Shown piece after piece: positions 37,132-46,275 of a stretch of 64,000 nt of DNA (within the stretch, counting starts at the first letter, position 1; each line of letters opens with the position of its first letter). The notes under the pieces are model-generated. The model was not told the origin of the DNA. It ran no database searches and saw only the letters and a list, made by a program, of their open reading frames with translations. The DNA comes from Epilithonimonas hispanica (GTDB lineage: Bacteria; Bacteroidota; Bacteroidia; Flavobacteriales; Weeksellaceae). Where the stretch lies: contig NZ_QNUG01000012.1 of NCBI RefSeq assembly GCF_003385395.1, forward strand, positions 45,136-109,135, in the 5' to 3' direction. The position numbers and the translations under genes were made by a program.

Positions 37132-37929
37132 ATGAAGAAAAAACTAACTTATACCCTTGTCGTTATTTTTTGTGTTCTCAGTTTTGCTAATGCGCAAAGG
37201 CATGAGATTGGGGTACAATTAGGTGTTAGTAATTTGGTGGGCGATATTGGAAAACCCAATTATATTTTGCAAAAACCCTTACGAAATATTTCAGAAAATG
37301 GCTTGCCGTTTTACGGGGGATTGCTTTATAGGATGAATTTCAATCCGTATCAAACCGTTAGGCTTAATCTAGGATATAACCATATCCAGTTTGACGATCG
37401 TGTTGCAAAAGAAAACTACAGAAGAATGAGGAAATTGCATGGTACAAACTCTATAGTTTCCGCAGATTTACTTTTCGAGTACAACTTTCTACCAGTCAAT
37501 GATGAGCAGGTAAGTATGCTAAGCCCTTACATTTTTGGAGGTGTTTCGGGAATGTACATGAACGCTTCAAAGCCAGAACTTACGATCAATTCTGCGACAG
37601 ATGTAGAAGTGAGTTACAAACAAAACAAAAGTTTTACGATGGCAATACCATTTGGGGTAGGATTAAAATATAAATTTAATTACAACTGGGCACTTTCCGG
37701 TGAGTTTACATTTAGACCAACCTTCTCGGATCAAGTAGATTATAGTTTCTTAGAAGAAAAAGATGTTACAGTAAATAGTACTAACCTAGATGAGAGTCAA
37801 ACAGCAGCTATTGTTCAAGGTTTTATCCAGCAAAGAAATATAGGGAATCCAAATTCAAAAGATTGGGTTAACTCTGCTACACTTATTTTGTCTTATTCAT
37901 TTGGAAGACCGCCTTGCTATTGTAAATAA
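37132..37929 (+). CDS. DUF6089-type outer membrane beta-barrel protein
   Basis: 265 aa from the ATG at 37132, which gives a clean signal peptide (MKKKLTYTLVVIFCVLSFANAQ after the first residues). An ATG at 37078 overlaps the promoter -7 box. The mature part is beta-rich, with GVQLGVSNLVGDIGKPNY and alternating strands ending in LSYSFGRPPCYCK. It matches the family found just upstream of uppS and bamA in flavobacteria; function is unknown but linked to outer-membrane assembly by context. Five bases separate it from uppS. Confidence 0.85.
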   Translation: MKKKLTYTLVVIFCVLSFANAQRHEIGVQLGVSNLVGDIGKPNYILQKPLRNISENGLPFYGGLLYRMNFNPYQTVRLNLGYNHIQFDDRVAKENYRRMRKLHGTNSIVSADLLFEYNFLPVNDEQVSMLSPYIFGGVSGMYMNASKPELTINSATDVEVSYKQNKSFTMAIPFGVGLKYKFNYNWALSGEFTFRPTFSDQVDYSFLEEKDVTVNSTNLDESQTAAIVQGFIQQRNIGNPNSKDWVNSATLILSYSFGRPPCYCK

Positions 37930-37934
37930 TACTT

Positions 37935-38681
37935 ATGGACAATTTGAAGAAACTTATAAATAAAGACAACTTACCCCAACATGTTGCTGTTATCATGGAT
38001 GGTAATGGACGGTGGGCAAAATCTAGAGGAGAAGAGCGAACTTATGGACATAAGAATGCCATTAATGCTGTTCGTAATGTTATCAATGCATGTAACGAGA
38101 TCCATATCCCTTACCTCACACTTTACACTTTTTCATCAGAAAACTGGAACAGACCAAAAGAAGAAGTAGATACGCTGATGAATCTTCTTTCAGAAACATT
38201 ATTGCTGGAAGCGGAAGAGATATTTTCCAAAGGATTGAGGATGCATGTTGTAGGTGATGTTAATCAATTGCCAGAATTGGTAAGAGACCAATTACTAAAT
38301 GTAATAGAACTTACAAAAGATAATAAAAATGGTAACTTGATTCTTGCACTTAATTATGGATCACAAAAAGAAATTTTGAAAGCCGTAAAAGAAATCAGCC
38401 AAGAAGTAAAAGAAGGAAAAATAGATACAGATGATATTGATGAAAAATGCTTTGAAAATCATCTCTATACCAAAGATTTTCCAACAGTCGATTTAATGAT
38501 TAGAACCAGTGGAGAAGTCAGAATTAGTAATTTTCTGCTTTGGCAGATTGCTTATGCAGAACTTCAGTTTTTAGACGTACTTTGGCCAGATTTTACAAAG
38601 GATACGTTTTTTCAATGCATTTTAGATTATCAAAATAAAGAAAGAAGATACGGAAAGACAAGCGAACAGCTTCTTTCATAA
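37935..38681 (+). CDS. uppS: Isoprenyl transferase (undecaprenyl diphosphate synthase)
   Basis: 248 aa. HVAVIMDGNGRWAKSRG is the UPP synthase P-loop motif with the catalytic Asp; LTLYTFSSENWNRP and LMIRTSGEVRISNFLLWQ are the other conserved blocks. It makes the C55 carrier lipid used by the peptidoglycan and polysaccharide pathways, including the WecA-like step encoded upstream. Located in the outer-membrane assembly operon. Confidence 0.97.
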   Translation: MDNLKKLINKDNLPQHVAVIMDGNGRWAKSRGEERTYGHKNAINAVRNVINACNEIHIPYLTLYTFSSENWNRPKEEVDTLMNLLSETLLLEAEEIFSKGLRMHVVGDVNQLPELVRDQLLNVIELTKDNKNGNLILALNYGSQKEILKAVKEISQEVKEGKIDTDDIDEKCFENHLYTKDFPTVDLMIRTSGEVRISNFLLWQIAYAELQFLDVLWPDFTKDTFFQCILDYQNKERRYGKTSEQLLS

Positions 38682-38713
38682 TATATTTAGAAAAGAGAAC
38701 AACTTCAATAAGA

Positions 38714-41248
38714 ATGAGATTAAGAATTATACCCATTATTATGTTAACAGCTTCCGCGTATTTCCACGCTCAAGTTGTTCCACAGGGTAACGATGCAGAA
38801 AACACAGAACTTGCTGCAAACCAAAATCAAGAATATGTTCTGAAAGATATCGTCGTAGACGGTGTCAAAAGATACACGCCAGCTCAGATTTTGCGTTTCA
38901 CAGGTCTAGTGAAAGGAGAGAAGTTAGAGATTCCCGGGCAACGAGTTAGCAACGCTATCAAAAAACTTTGGGAAACCCAATCTTTTTCTAAGGTTGAGGT
39001 CTATATCCAGGATGTGGAAGGGCAAAACGTTGTTCTTCAATTCTCGTTACAAGATCTTAAAGAATTAGGAGAAGTTAAATTTACAGGTAAAGGAATTGGA
39101 AAATCCAAAAATGAAAAACTCATCAAGGAGAACAATTTGAAACCTGGTACAAAGATTAATAATAATCTAGTTTCTAATTTGCAAAACAAAATTCCACAGG
39201 AATATATTGCAAAAGGATTTGCTGATGCCAAGATTTCTATACAGGAAAAAGCTAACGGAGGTGATGCCAACTTGGTAGACTGGACAATAGAAGTTTCAAA
39301 AGGTAAGAAAGTTAAAATCGATAAAATCGAGTTTGATGGAAATACGAGTATCTCCGATGCAAAACTTAGAAAAAAAGGGTTCAAAGATACAAAGCAGAAA
39401 AGATTCATTCTTGGAATCTTGAAGTCTTCTAAGTTTGTTCAAGACAAATATGATGAAGACAAGAAAAACTTGATTAGTTACTACAACTCTTTGGGCTTCC
39501 GTGATGCGACTATTGTTTCTGATTCTGTTACAAGAAATGAGAAAGGATATAACATTAATGTAAAACTTAACGAAGGTAAAAAGTATTATATCGGAGACAT
39601 CAACTTCATTGGTAATACAACATTTACAACAGAGTTTTTACAGAGAGTTTTAGGATATAAAACGGGTGATATCTATGATGCTGTAGGATTCAACAAAAAA
39701 GTTGGAGAAGATGGAGGTAAAGAAGATGATTCTGATATCAAGTCCATCTATATGAATAATGGATTCCTTTTTTCTAATGTAACACCGATAGAAAAATCTA
39801 TCAAAGGTGATTCTATTAATTTAGAGATTAGAATCAATGAAGGGGAAAAAGCAACTTGGAACCGTGTAAGTTGGTCTGGTAACGTTACCACTCATGATCA
39901 CGTCATCTTAAGAGCACTTAGAACAAAACCAGGAGCATTATTTGCAAAATCAGATATCAAAAGAACTTATTTTGAATTGGCTGGGATGCAGTTCTTTGAT
40001 CCACAGCAGATTGGTACAGATGTGAAGCCAAATCCACAAGACAATACAGTTAATATGCACTGGACGCTTGTAGAAAAAGGATCTTCACAAGTACAGTTAC
40101 AAGCTGGTTACGGTGGTGGATCTTTTATTGGAACACTTGGCTTGACGTTTAATAACTTCTCTTTGAAGAATTTTTTGAAATTTAAAGATTTCAAACCTGT
40201 TCCTCAAGGTGATGGGCAAACATTGTCACTTCAGGCACAAGCTGGACAATACTTTACCAATTATGGGATTTCTTTCGTAGAACCATGGGTTTTTGGGACT
40301 AGACCTACTTCTTTAAGTGTAGGTTTGAACTACTCTAGAGTCAACTATGATGATTCAACTGGGGATCAAAAGATGAACATCTTCTCTGCAAGTGTAGGAT
40401 TAACGAGATCTCTTAAGTGGCCAGATGATTACTTCTCTCTTTACACAGGGATCCAGTACCAGAGTTATGACTTTAGCAACTATCCATTCTATTTTGGTGA
40501 TGCATTAGAATATTATGGAAATACCAAGTCTTTCAGTTTCAATATCGGGTTGAGCAGAAACTCTGCCGGGTTGGACCCCGTGTTCCCAACTTACGGATCT
40601 AATATAGAAGCTTCTTTGAAATTTACACCACCATATTCTTGGTTTAGTAACAAAGATTATTCTACGATGAGCACTTTGGAAAAGTACAAATGGATGGAAT
40701 TCTACAAAGTGAAATTAAAAGCTGATTTTTATAACGAGGTTATTGGAAAATTAGTTCTTAGAACAACTGGTGAAATGGGATTCTTGAACGGCTATAGCAA
40801 AGAACTAGGACCACCACCTTTCGAAAGATATTACGTTGGTGGTGTAGGATTGTTCAATGGTAGATATGATGGTAGAGAACTAGTGCCACTTAGAGGTTAC
40901 GAAAATGCTTCTTCCACAGGTTTTAGCTCATCTTCTACATATGATATTACGCCTTATGGAGGGGCAACCATTTATAACAGATTCGCGGCAGAGCTTAGAT
41001 ATCCAATTTCGATGAATCAAACGGCAAAAATCTTTGTTTTGTCATTTGTGGAAGCTGGTAACGCTTGGAATAGTTATGGAACATATAATCCATTTAAATT
41101 GAAAAGATCTGCTGGTCTTGGTATTAGAGTATCGATGTCAGCATTCGGGTTAATCGGATTTGATTTCGCTTATGGATTTGATAAAACTCTAGGAAGTTCA
41201 GAACCTTCAGGATGGCAACAACACTTCTTGATGAATCAACCATTATAA
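38714..41248 (+). CDS. bamA: Outer membrane protein assembly factor BamA
   Basis: 844 aa. A signal peptide (MRLRIIPIIMLTASAYFHAQ) is followed by POTRA repeats (residues about 40-430, e.g. VLKDIVVDGVKRYTPAQI, VKIDKIEFDGNTSISDAKL, YYIGDINFIGNTTFTTEFL, NRVSWSGNVTTHD). The C-terminal half is a 16-strand Omp85 barrel with GGVGLFNGRYDGRELVPLRGY, holding the conserved (V/I)RG(Y/F)-type loop. It inserts outer-membrane proteins. The C-terminus is MNQPL, not a typical barrel signature, as often in Bacteroidetes. Confidence 0.96.
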   Translation: MRLRIIPIIMLTASAYFHAQVVPQGNDAENTELAANQNQEYVLKDIVVDGVKRYTPAQILRFTGLVKGEKLEIPGQRVSNAIKKLWETQSFSKVEVYIQDVEGQNVVLQFSLQDLKELGEVKFTGKGIGKSKNEKLIKENNLKPGTKINNNLVSNLQNKIPQEYIAKGFADAKISIQEKANGGDANLVDWTIEVSKGKKVKIDKIEFDGNTSISDAKLRKKGFKDTKQKRFILGILKSSKFVQDKYDEDKKNLISYYNSLGFRDATIVSDSVTRNEKGYNINVKLNEGKKYYIGDINFIGNTTFTTEFLQRVLGYKTGDIYDAVGFNKKVGEDGGKEDDSDIKSIYMNNGFLFSNVTPIEKSIKGDSINLEIRINEGEKATWNRVSWSGNVTTHDHVILRALRTKPGALFAKSDIKRTYFELAGMQFFDPQQIGTDVKPNPQDNTVNMHWTLVEKGSSQVQLQAGYGGGSFIGTLGLTFNNFSLKNFLKFKDFKPVPQGDGQTLSLQAQAGQYFTNYGISFVEPWVFGTRPTSLSVGLNYSRVNYDDSTGDQKMNIFSASVGLTRSLKWPDDYFSLYTGIQYQSYDFSNYPFYFGDALEYYGNTKSFSFNIGLSRNSAGLDPVFPTYGSNIEASLKFTPPYSWFSNKDYSTMSTLEKYKWMEFYKVKLKADFYNEVIGKLVLRTTGEMGFLNGYSKELGPPPFERYYVGGVGLFNGRYDGRELVPLRGYENASSTGFSSSSTYDITPYGGATIYNRFAAELRYPISMNQTAKIFVLSFVEAGNAWNSYGTYNPFKLKRSAGLGIRVSMSAFGLIGFDFAYGFDKTLGSSEPSGWQQHFLMNQPL

Positions 41249-41270
41249 AATAATTTTTTATTTTTACGCA

Positions 41271-41912
41271 ATGAAAAAAATAGCTTTAATTGTCACAATT
41301 CTTTTTACCGCTACTCAACTCACTGCACAAAAGATTGGCGTTGTAGATACCAATTATGTTTTGAGCAAATTGCCTCAGTACAAAGAGGCAGAAGCTAGAC
41401 TTAATACACAAATTGCACAATGGCAAAATGATCTTCAGAGATTACAGACCGAATACGAAAGAAAAAGGGAAGCTTTTGAAAACGAAAAAGTACTGCTTAT
41501 TGGCGATCAATTAAAGTTAAGAGAAAAAGAAGTTACCGACCTAGAGGCCAATATTAGAAATACAATTGGAGGGAGATTTGGAACCAATGGAGAGGTTAAT
41601 CAATTAAGATCCAATCTTACAAAACCTTTTCAAGATCAGATTTGGAATGCTATCAAAACAGTTTCTACCAAAAACAATCTGGGCATAGTTCTTGATAAAA
41701 GCAACAACATTAGTGTCATCTTTTTAGATAAAAGATATGATTATACCGAGGCTGTTCTTAATCTCTTGGGAAAAACGCTTCCAAAAACCGATGAGCCTAG
41801 AAACAATGTAAGACCCGGCGTTAATAGTAGAGGTACAAATAACAGCAAAAGAGGTAGTGCTATACAAAAAAAAGCAAGATCTGTTGAGGCAACTCAAATG
41901 AGGGCAGAATAA
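41271..41912 (+). CDS. OmpH/Skp-family periplasmic chaperone, copy 1
   Basis: 213 aa. Signal peptide MKKIALIVTILFTATQLTAQ, then KIGVVDTNYVLSKLPQYKEAEARL and long coiled-coil arms (EYERKREAFENEKVLLI). The C-terminal ~45 residues form a basic low-complexity tail (RGTNNSKRGSAIQKKARS) absent from the second copy. Skp-like trimers hold unfolded outer-membrane proteins for BamA, and it lies next to bamA. Confidence 0.92.
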   Translation: MKKIALIVTILFTATQLTAQKIGVVDTNYVLSKLPQYKEAEARLNTQIAQWQNDLQRLQTEYERKREAFENEKVLLIGDQLKLREKEVTDLEANIRNTIGGRFGTNGEVNQLRSNLTKPFQDQIWNAIKTVSTKNNLGIVLDKSNNISVIFLDKRYDYTEAVLNLLGKTLPKTDEPRNNVRPGVNSRGTNNSKRGSAIQKKARSVEATQMRAE

Positions 41913-41951
41913 AATTAAATTAAATATAAATTATAAACATAACTTTTTAAA

Positions 41952-42452
41952 ATGAACAAATTAAATGTATTATTAGTAGCCGTTGTAATGATTTTTGCAA
42001 CTGGATTTGCAAACGCTCAGAAGATTGCTTCTGTTGATATAAATGCAATTTTTACTTCTATGCCAGAAATGAAAGCGCTTGATACTCAGTTGCAAGCTTT
42101 GCAAACTTCAAAACAAGGAGAATTAGAAAAGCAAGGGAAGTCTCTTCAAGATTTGATGGCAAAGTATCAGAAAGAGGCAGCTACACAAACGCCGGCTATC
42201 AATGAGCAAAGAAGCCAAGAGGTTCAAAAACTTCAAGATAACCTTCAGCAACTTTATGCTGCAGCACAGAAAGATATCGCTGAAAAAAGAGATGCAGGAC
42301 TAGCACCAATTGAGAAAAAAATCAATGATGCTATTTCAAAAGTTTCAAAAGCAGCAGGTTACGAGTGGACTTTCGATGCTTCTAGCCCAGCTCTTTTATA
42401 CAAAGCAGGTGCAGATGCAACTCCAGCTGTTAAGAAAGAATTAGGTCTTTAA
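41952..42452 (+). CDS. OmpH/Skp-family periplasmic chaperone, copy 2
   Basis: 166 aa. Signal peptide ends in FANAQ; IASVDINAIFTSMPEMKALD and Gln-rich helical arms follow. It is a paralogue of the preceding gene (39 bases upstream). It is closer to the standard Skp length, so it may be the main chaperone of the pair. A terminator follows. Confidence 0.93.
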   Translation: MNKLNVLLVAVVMIFATGFANAQKIASVDINAIFTSMPEMKALDTQLQALQTSKQGELEKQGKSLQDLMAKYQKEAATQTPAINEQRSQEVQKLQDNLQQLYAAAQKDIAEKRDAGLAPIEKKINDAISKVSKAAGYEWTFDASSPALLYKAGADATPAVKKELGL

Positions 42453-42474
42453 TATTAAGACAATAAAATAATGA

Positions 42475-42502
42475 AAACCGCTCTTTTTACGGAGCGGTTT
42501 TT
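42475..42502 (+). terminator. Terminator after the bamA-ompH operon
   Basis: Stem AAACCGCTC / GAGCGGTTT with an 8-base loop, then a T run. Its T tract runs directly into the -7 box of the next gene. Confidence 0.8.
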
Positions 42503-42503
42503 C

Positions 42504-42511
42504 TATTTTTG
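42504..42511 (+). promoter_or_regulatory. -7 box directly before the thioesterase ATG
   Basis: TATTTTTG (TAnnTTTG) ends four bases before the ATG at 42516, so the transcript would be leaderless or nearly so. Confidence 0.5.
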
Positions 42512-42515
42512 TACT

Positions 42516-42995
42516 ATGGAAAAAGAATTTTCATCTACAGTAAAAATCCGTTTTGCAGATTGCGACCCAATCGGACATCTCAACAATGTAAAATATCTGG
42601 AGTATATGCTCAATGCGAGAGAAGATCACGTGGAGCAGAATTACGGGTTTACCTATGAGCAATATACAAGAGAAACTGGCTGCACTTGGGTTACTATCCA
42701 AAATGAAATTGCTTACCTGAAAGAAGTGAGATATAATTCTACAGTTGAAATTACCAGTAAAACGATTGCTGTAAATAATATGACATCCGTTGTAGAATTA
42801 TTAATGAGAGATGAAAATGGGATCGTTCATGCTGTTTTCTGGCTAACAGTGATTTACTTCAATATGAAAACCAGAAAAGCGGAGATGATGTCGGATGAAA
42901 GCTTAGAAGAATTCTCTAAGTTCTTGGTTGATATCGATCATAAAACATTCAAAGAAAGAGTCGCTTTTTTAAGAAGCCAAAATAAAATCAAATAA
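42516..42995 (+). CDS. Acyl-CoA thioesterase (4HBT hotdog)
   Basis: 159 aa from the ATG at 42516 (MEKEFSSTVKIRFADCDPIGHLNNVKYLEYML). An ATG at 42471 lies in the upstream terminator and gives an odd N-terminus. FADCDPIGHLNNVKY holds the catalytic Asp of the 4HBT family. General acyl-CoA thioesterase; substrate unknown. It begins a small group with rfbD, two bases downstream. Confidence 0.88.
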   Translation: MEKEFSSTVKIRFADCDPIGHLNNVKYLEYMLNAREDHVEQNYGFTYEQYTRETGCTWVTIQNEIAYLKEVRYNSTVEITSKTIAVNNMTSVVELLMRDENGIVHAVFWLTVIYFNMKTRKAEMMSDESLEEFSKFLVDIDHKTFKERVAFLRSQNKIK

Positions 42996-42997
42996 TT

Positions 42998-43867
42998 ATG
43001 GAAAGAATTTTAGTTGTTGGAGGAAATGGCCAATTAGGACATTGTCTTCAAAAATTAGCACCAAAATATCACAATCAATACGATTTCAATTTTACAGGAT
43101 CAGATGTTCTTAATATTACAGATAAAGCTCAGATTGAGAAAGAATTTGAAGAATATCAGCCAGATTTTGTGATTAATGCATCAGCTTATACCGCTGTAGA
43201 TTTAGCAGAAAAAGAGGAAGAGAAAGCTTTTGCTGTGAATGCTTATGGCGTTGCAAATTTGGCAGAAGTTTCAAAAGAACATAACGCTATTCTGATTCAC
43301 GTTTCTACGGATTATGTTTTTGACGGAGAAACCAATCTTAGTTATTCCGAAGACGATTTTACAAATCCAATTGGCGTTTATGGAGCTTCAAAAAGAAAAG
43401 GTGAAGAACTAGCTTTGGAGCGTAATCCAGAAACGGTAATTCTTAGGACGTCTTGGTTGTATTCAGAATTTAATAAGAACTTCGTGAAAACGATGCTTCA
43501 CTTGTTTAATATCAAAGACGAATTAGGAATTGTAGGCGATCAATATGGTCAACCAACCAATGCTAATGATTTGGCAGAAGCAATTATGGAAATCATCGAA
43601 GCTAAAAATAAGACTTTCGGAATCTACCATTTCTCCAACTATCCAGAAACAACTTGGTTTGATTTTGCGAGTAAAATAAAAGAATTTTCAGATTCTTCCG
43701 TTTTATTAAAGTCTATCACAACTGCAGAGTTTCCTACACCAGCAAAACGTCCAAAGAGAAGTACAATGTCTCTAGATAAAATCGAAAAAGATTATCAAAT
43801 TGAACTGAAACATTGGGAAAATAGTCTGCAGGATTGTGTAGAAATTTTAAAATTAACGAATGCGTAA
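42998..43867 (+). CDS. rfbD: dTDP-4-dehydrorhamnose reductase
   Basis: 289-aa short-chain dehydrogenase. NAD(P) motif VVGGNGQLGHCLQ, then VSTDYVFDGE and catalytic YGASKRKGE (YxxxK), and ILRTSWLYSEF. It makes dTDP-L-rhamnose for cell-surface glycans. No rfbA/B/C are in the window. It overlaps the next gene by 8 bases. Confidence 0.92.
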   Translation: MERILVVGGNGQLGHCLQKLAPKYHNQYDFNFTGSDVLNITDKAQIEKEFEEYQPDFVINASAYTAVDLAEKEEEKAFAVNAYGVANLAEVSKEHNAILIHVSTDYVFDGETNLSYSEDDFTNPIGVYGASKRKGEELALERNPETVILRTSWLYSEFNKNFVKTMLHLFNIKDELGIVGDQYGQPTNANDLAEAIMEIIEAKNKTFGIYHFSNYPETTWFDFASKIKEFSDSSVLLKSITTAEFPTPAKRPKRSTMSLDKIEKDYQIELKHWENSLQDCVEILKLTNA

Positions 43868-44540
43868 ATTATTATTTTTAATCAGTGTTTTTTGTTTTCA
43901 ATTCTTTTACCTTCAGGTTGTTACTCTTAATAAGGTAGAGAAAACCAATGAAAACAAAGACAAGTTTTTTTACAAGATTAATGAGCCTTCGAAATCAGAA
44001 TTCTTAGGTGAAATTCTTGTGAATGCTTATTCTAATGATGATGTAACCATTTTTGGTGATGTTTATAAAAAAGCAAAACAAGTGGGTGCTAATTCATTTA
44101 ATCTAAAACCGATTGAAAATATAGACGGAACGATTCAGAATTTCAATCCGTCTTATTACATTCTCAATTTATATTATACTAATATTGACGATATTCCGGC
44201 TGAAGAAAATGTTGCTTATTTGGTTTCATCTTCAGAAAAAAAACAGAAAATCAATATCAATAATAAAACTACAGAATTACAACCCAGAAGTTTCATTAAA
44301 CTGAACTTAAGCGAAAGTGAAGTTATGTCAGTCTCAACCAGAAAATTATTAGGTTCTACGGTAAAATTGTCAGCAAAATCTGGACAACCATCTTTGTATC
44401 TTTCTTTGACAGATTTCAAAATTCGTAGTAACGATAGTATCTACGGAGGGGTCAACCTAAAATCGGGAGATATTACAGGATTGGAAAAATCGTTTGGTAT
44501 GTTTTTGACTACAATCTATTCAGAACAAAAAAAGGATTAA
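43860..44540 (+). CDS. Secreted hypothetical protein
   Basis: 226 aa. An N-terminal signal-like stretch (MRKLLFLISVFCFQFFYLQ) precedes a region with NAYSNDDVTIFGDVYKKAKQVGANSF, reminiscent of small heavy-metal-type or YbjQ-like modules, and a beta-rich end. I do not recognise the family. It overlaps rfbD by 8 bases, so it is co-translated with it. It may act in the envelope. Confidence 0.7.
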   Translation: MRKLLFLISVFCFQFFYLQVVTLNKVEKTNENKDKFFYKINEPSKSEFLGEILVNAYSNDDVTIFGDVYKKAKQVGANSFNLKPIENIDGTIQNFNPSYYILNLYYTNIDDIPAEENVAYLVSSSEKKQKININNKTTELQPRSFIKLNLSESEVMSVSTRKLLGSTVKLSAKSGQPSLYLSLTDFKIRSNDSIYGGVNLKSGDITGLEKSFGMFLTTIYSEQKKD

Positions 44541-44702
44541 TGTTAATAAGTTGTCATACCTAAGATGCTTATTTTCATAATTAAATTGATTAATTTTATA
44601 CAAGAAGATTTAAGAACCCGGCTAATTGTAATTTATTTACAGACCTCACATAAGGAAAAACCTAACTGAGCGGAGCTAAATCTCAAATCTAAATCACATA
44701 TA

Positions 44703-46073
44703 TTGGAAGAATTTTTTGAAAACGAACTTGCAAAAAAGTTCGAAGAAATGATAGAGAACAATGAGGAATTCTACTTCGATACCGAAGAATATATAGAAAT
44801 CATTATTTACTACCTAGAGTTGGGAGATTACAGCTATGCAGAAATGGCAGTCAATCACGCTCTTAAAATACATCCTAATTCCCTTGAAATCAAAACTAAG
44901 CAATTGGAAGTTTTCTTGGAATTAGAACGCTATACAAAAGCTAAAGAATTGATTGATGATTTGCATCAATCTTCTTTGGAAGATACAGACTTTTTGGTTT
45001 GTTGTGCGAAATATTATTCCAATCTTGGAAACCCCAAAAAATCTATTGAGTACTGCCAAAAAGCATTGTTGTTAGAAGAGGAAGAAAATTTTCTTCATAA
45101 TTTCATTGCTGATGAGTACGTGAATCTGGATGATCCATTCAATGCGTTGAAACATTATACTTCGGCGTTGGAGCACGATCCTTATGATGAGTATTCTTTG
45201 GAAAACGTAATGGTTTGCTACAGCAAACTGAATCGTTCTCAGGAAGCTTTGGATTTCCTTAATCAATACCTAGACAAGTTTTCTTTCTCGGAAACAGCTT
45301 GGTATGAGTACGGACAATTCCACTTCAACAAGAAAAATTATGAAGAAGCTATCAAAGGTTTTGATTATCTTTTAGCCATTAATTCCAGCGCTGTTGGGGT
45401 TTATGCTAATAAAGCGGCTTGTTACGAAGCAATGGGAGAATGGGACAAAGCAATCGCGGTTTATGAAGAAATGTTGGATTTGGAATACACCAAAGCTTTC
45501 ACTTATTATAAAATCGGATTGTGTTATAAAGAAGCTAAAAAATTGGTTCCTGCACTCACGTCATTCCAAAAATCACTAAGAGAAGATCCTCAGTTTTATT
45601 TGGCAATGATGGAGCAGTCTTACCTCTATGAAGAGCTGGGAAACCCCAAAGAAGCACTTTATTTCGCACAAGAAGCAACAGCTCTTAACGAAGGGAATAT
45701 AGAATATCATAAAAGATTGGCATTTCTTTACATCACTTGTGGAGAGTATGAGGAAAGCTTGACTTGTCTGAAAAAATTGATAGAATCCGAACCTACAAGA
45801 TTTTACAATTGGTACGCTTATTCTGAAGTTTTGATGCTAATTGGTGAATATGAAGAAGCTATTACTATTTTGGAAAAAGCGTTGAAAGTTCATCCACGTG
45901 CAGAGTTATATTACCAATTGAGCAATTGTTATTTCCATTTGAAAAACGAAGCAGAAGGTATTTCAAAATTAGAGAAAGCTCTAGAACTGGATCCTTCGCT
46001 AAGTAAAGACATGCAGCTCAAATATCCGTTCATAAAAGAACAGGTCAAAAAAATAAAGACCAAAAAGAAATAA
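44703..46073 (+). CDS. Tetratricopeptide repeat protein
   Basis: 456 aa from a TTG start (no ATG lies upstream in frame near the conserved EEFFENELAKKFEEM). About ten TPR units are visible, for example YSYAEMAVNHALKIHPNSLE, KSIEYCQKALLLEEEE, EEAIKGFDYLLAINSS, KALKVHPRAELYYQL. No signal peptide: likely a cytoplasmic scaffold. Partners are unknown. A terminator follows immediately. Confidence 0.9.
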   Translation: MEEFFENELAKKFEEMIENNEEFYFDTEEYIEIIIYYLELGDYSYAEMAVNHALKIHPNSLEIKTKQLEVFLELERYTKAKELIDDLHQSSLEDTDFLVCCAKYYSNLGNPKKSIEYCQKALLLEEEENFLHNFIADEYVNLDDPFNALKHYTSALEHDPYDEYSLENVMVCYSKLNRSQEALDFLNQYLDKFSFSETAWYEYGQFHFNKKNYEEAIKGFDYLLAINSSAVGVYANKAACYEAMGEWDKAIAVYEEMLDLEYTKAFTYYKIGLCYKEAKKLVPALTSFQKSLREDPQFYLAMMEQSYLYEELGNPKEALYFAQEATALNEGNIEYHKRLAFLYITCGEYEESLTCLKKLIESEPTRFYNWYAYSEVLMLIGEYEEAITILEKALKVHPRAELYYQLSNCYFHLKNEAEGISKLEKALELDPSLSKDMQLKYPFIKEQVKKIKTKKK

Positions 46074-46077
46074 ATAC

Positions 46078-46104
46078 AAAAGCTCAGATTCGTCTGAGCT
46101 TTTT
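46078..46104 (+). terminator. Terminator after the TPR gene
   Basis: Stem AAAAGCTCAGA / TCTGAGCTTTT with the stable tetraloop TTCG, then T run. Confidence 0.9.
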
Positions 46105-46112
46105 CATTTTTA

Positions 46113-46210
46113 GGAGCCGGGAACCTGCTGTCCGCTATTACTCCTCGCCCCCAAGCTTTATCCATCGCCTGCTGTGGGGTAGCCGCTACCATCAGGGCTA
46201 TAGGTTTCAG
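46113..46210. repeat. GC-rich intergenic block, probable dispersed flavobacterial repeat
   Basis: This 98-base block is clearly richer in G+C than its surroundings and holds internal dyads (GGTAGC...GCTACC). Phrases such as CTACCATCAGGGCTATAGG and CTGTCCGCTATTACTCC are, as I recall, those of a repeat common in Flavobacterium and Chryseobacterium intergenic regions. No second copy is in the window. Confidence 0.45.
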
Positions 46211-46275
46211 CATTCAAAAAAGTTTTTTCTACATCAGCTCGTACCATAATTTGTTAGATCATTTGATTGTCAGAC

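Noticed and set aside
45929..46213. 94-codon minus-strand frame across the terminator and GC-rich block
   Set aside because: It spans a strong terminator hairpin and a repeat-like block and covers the TPR gene's 3' end; no protein family.
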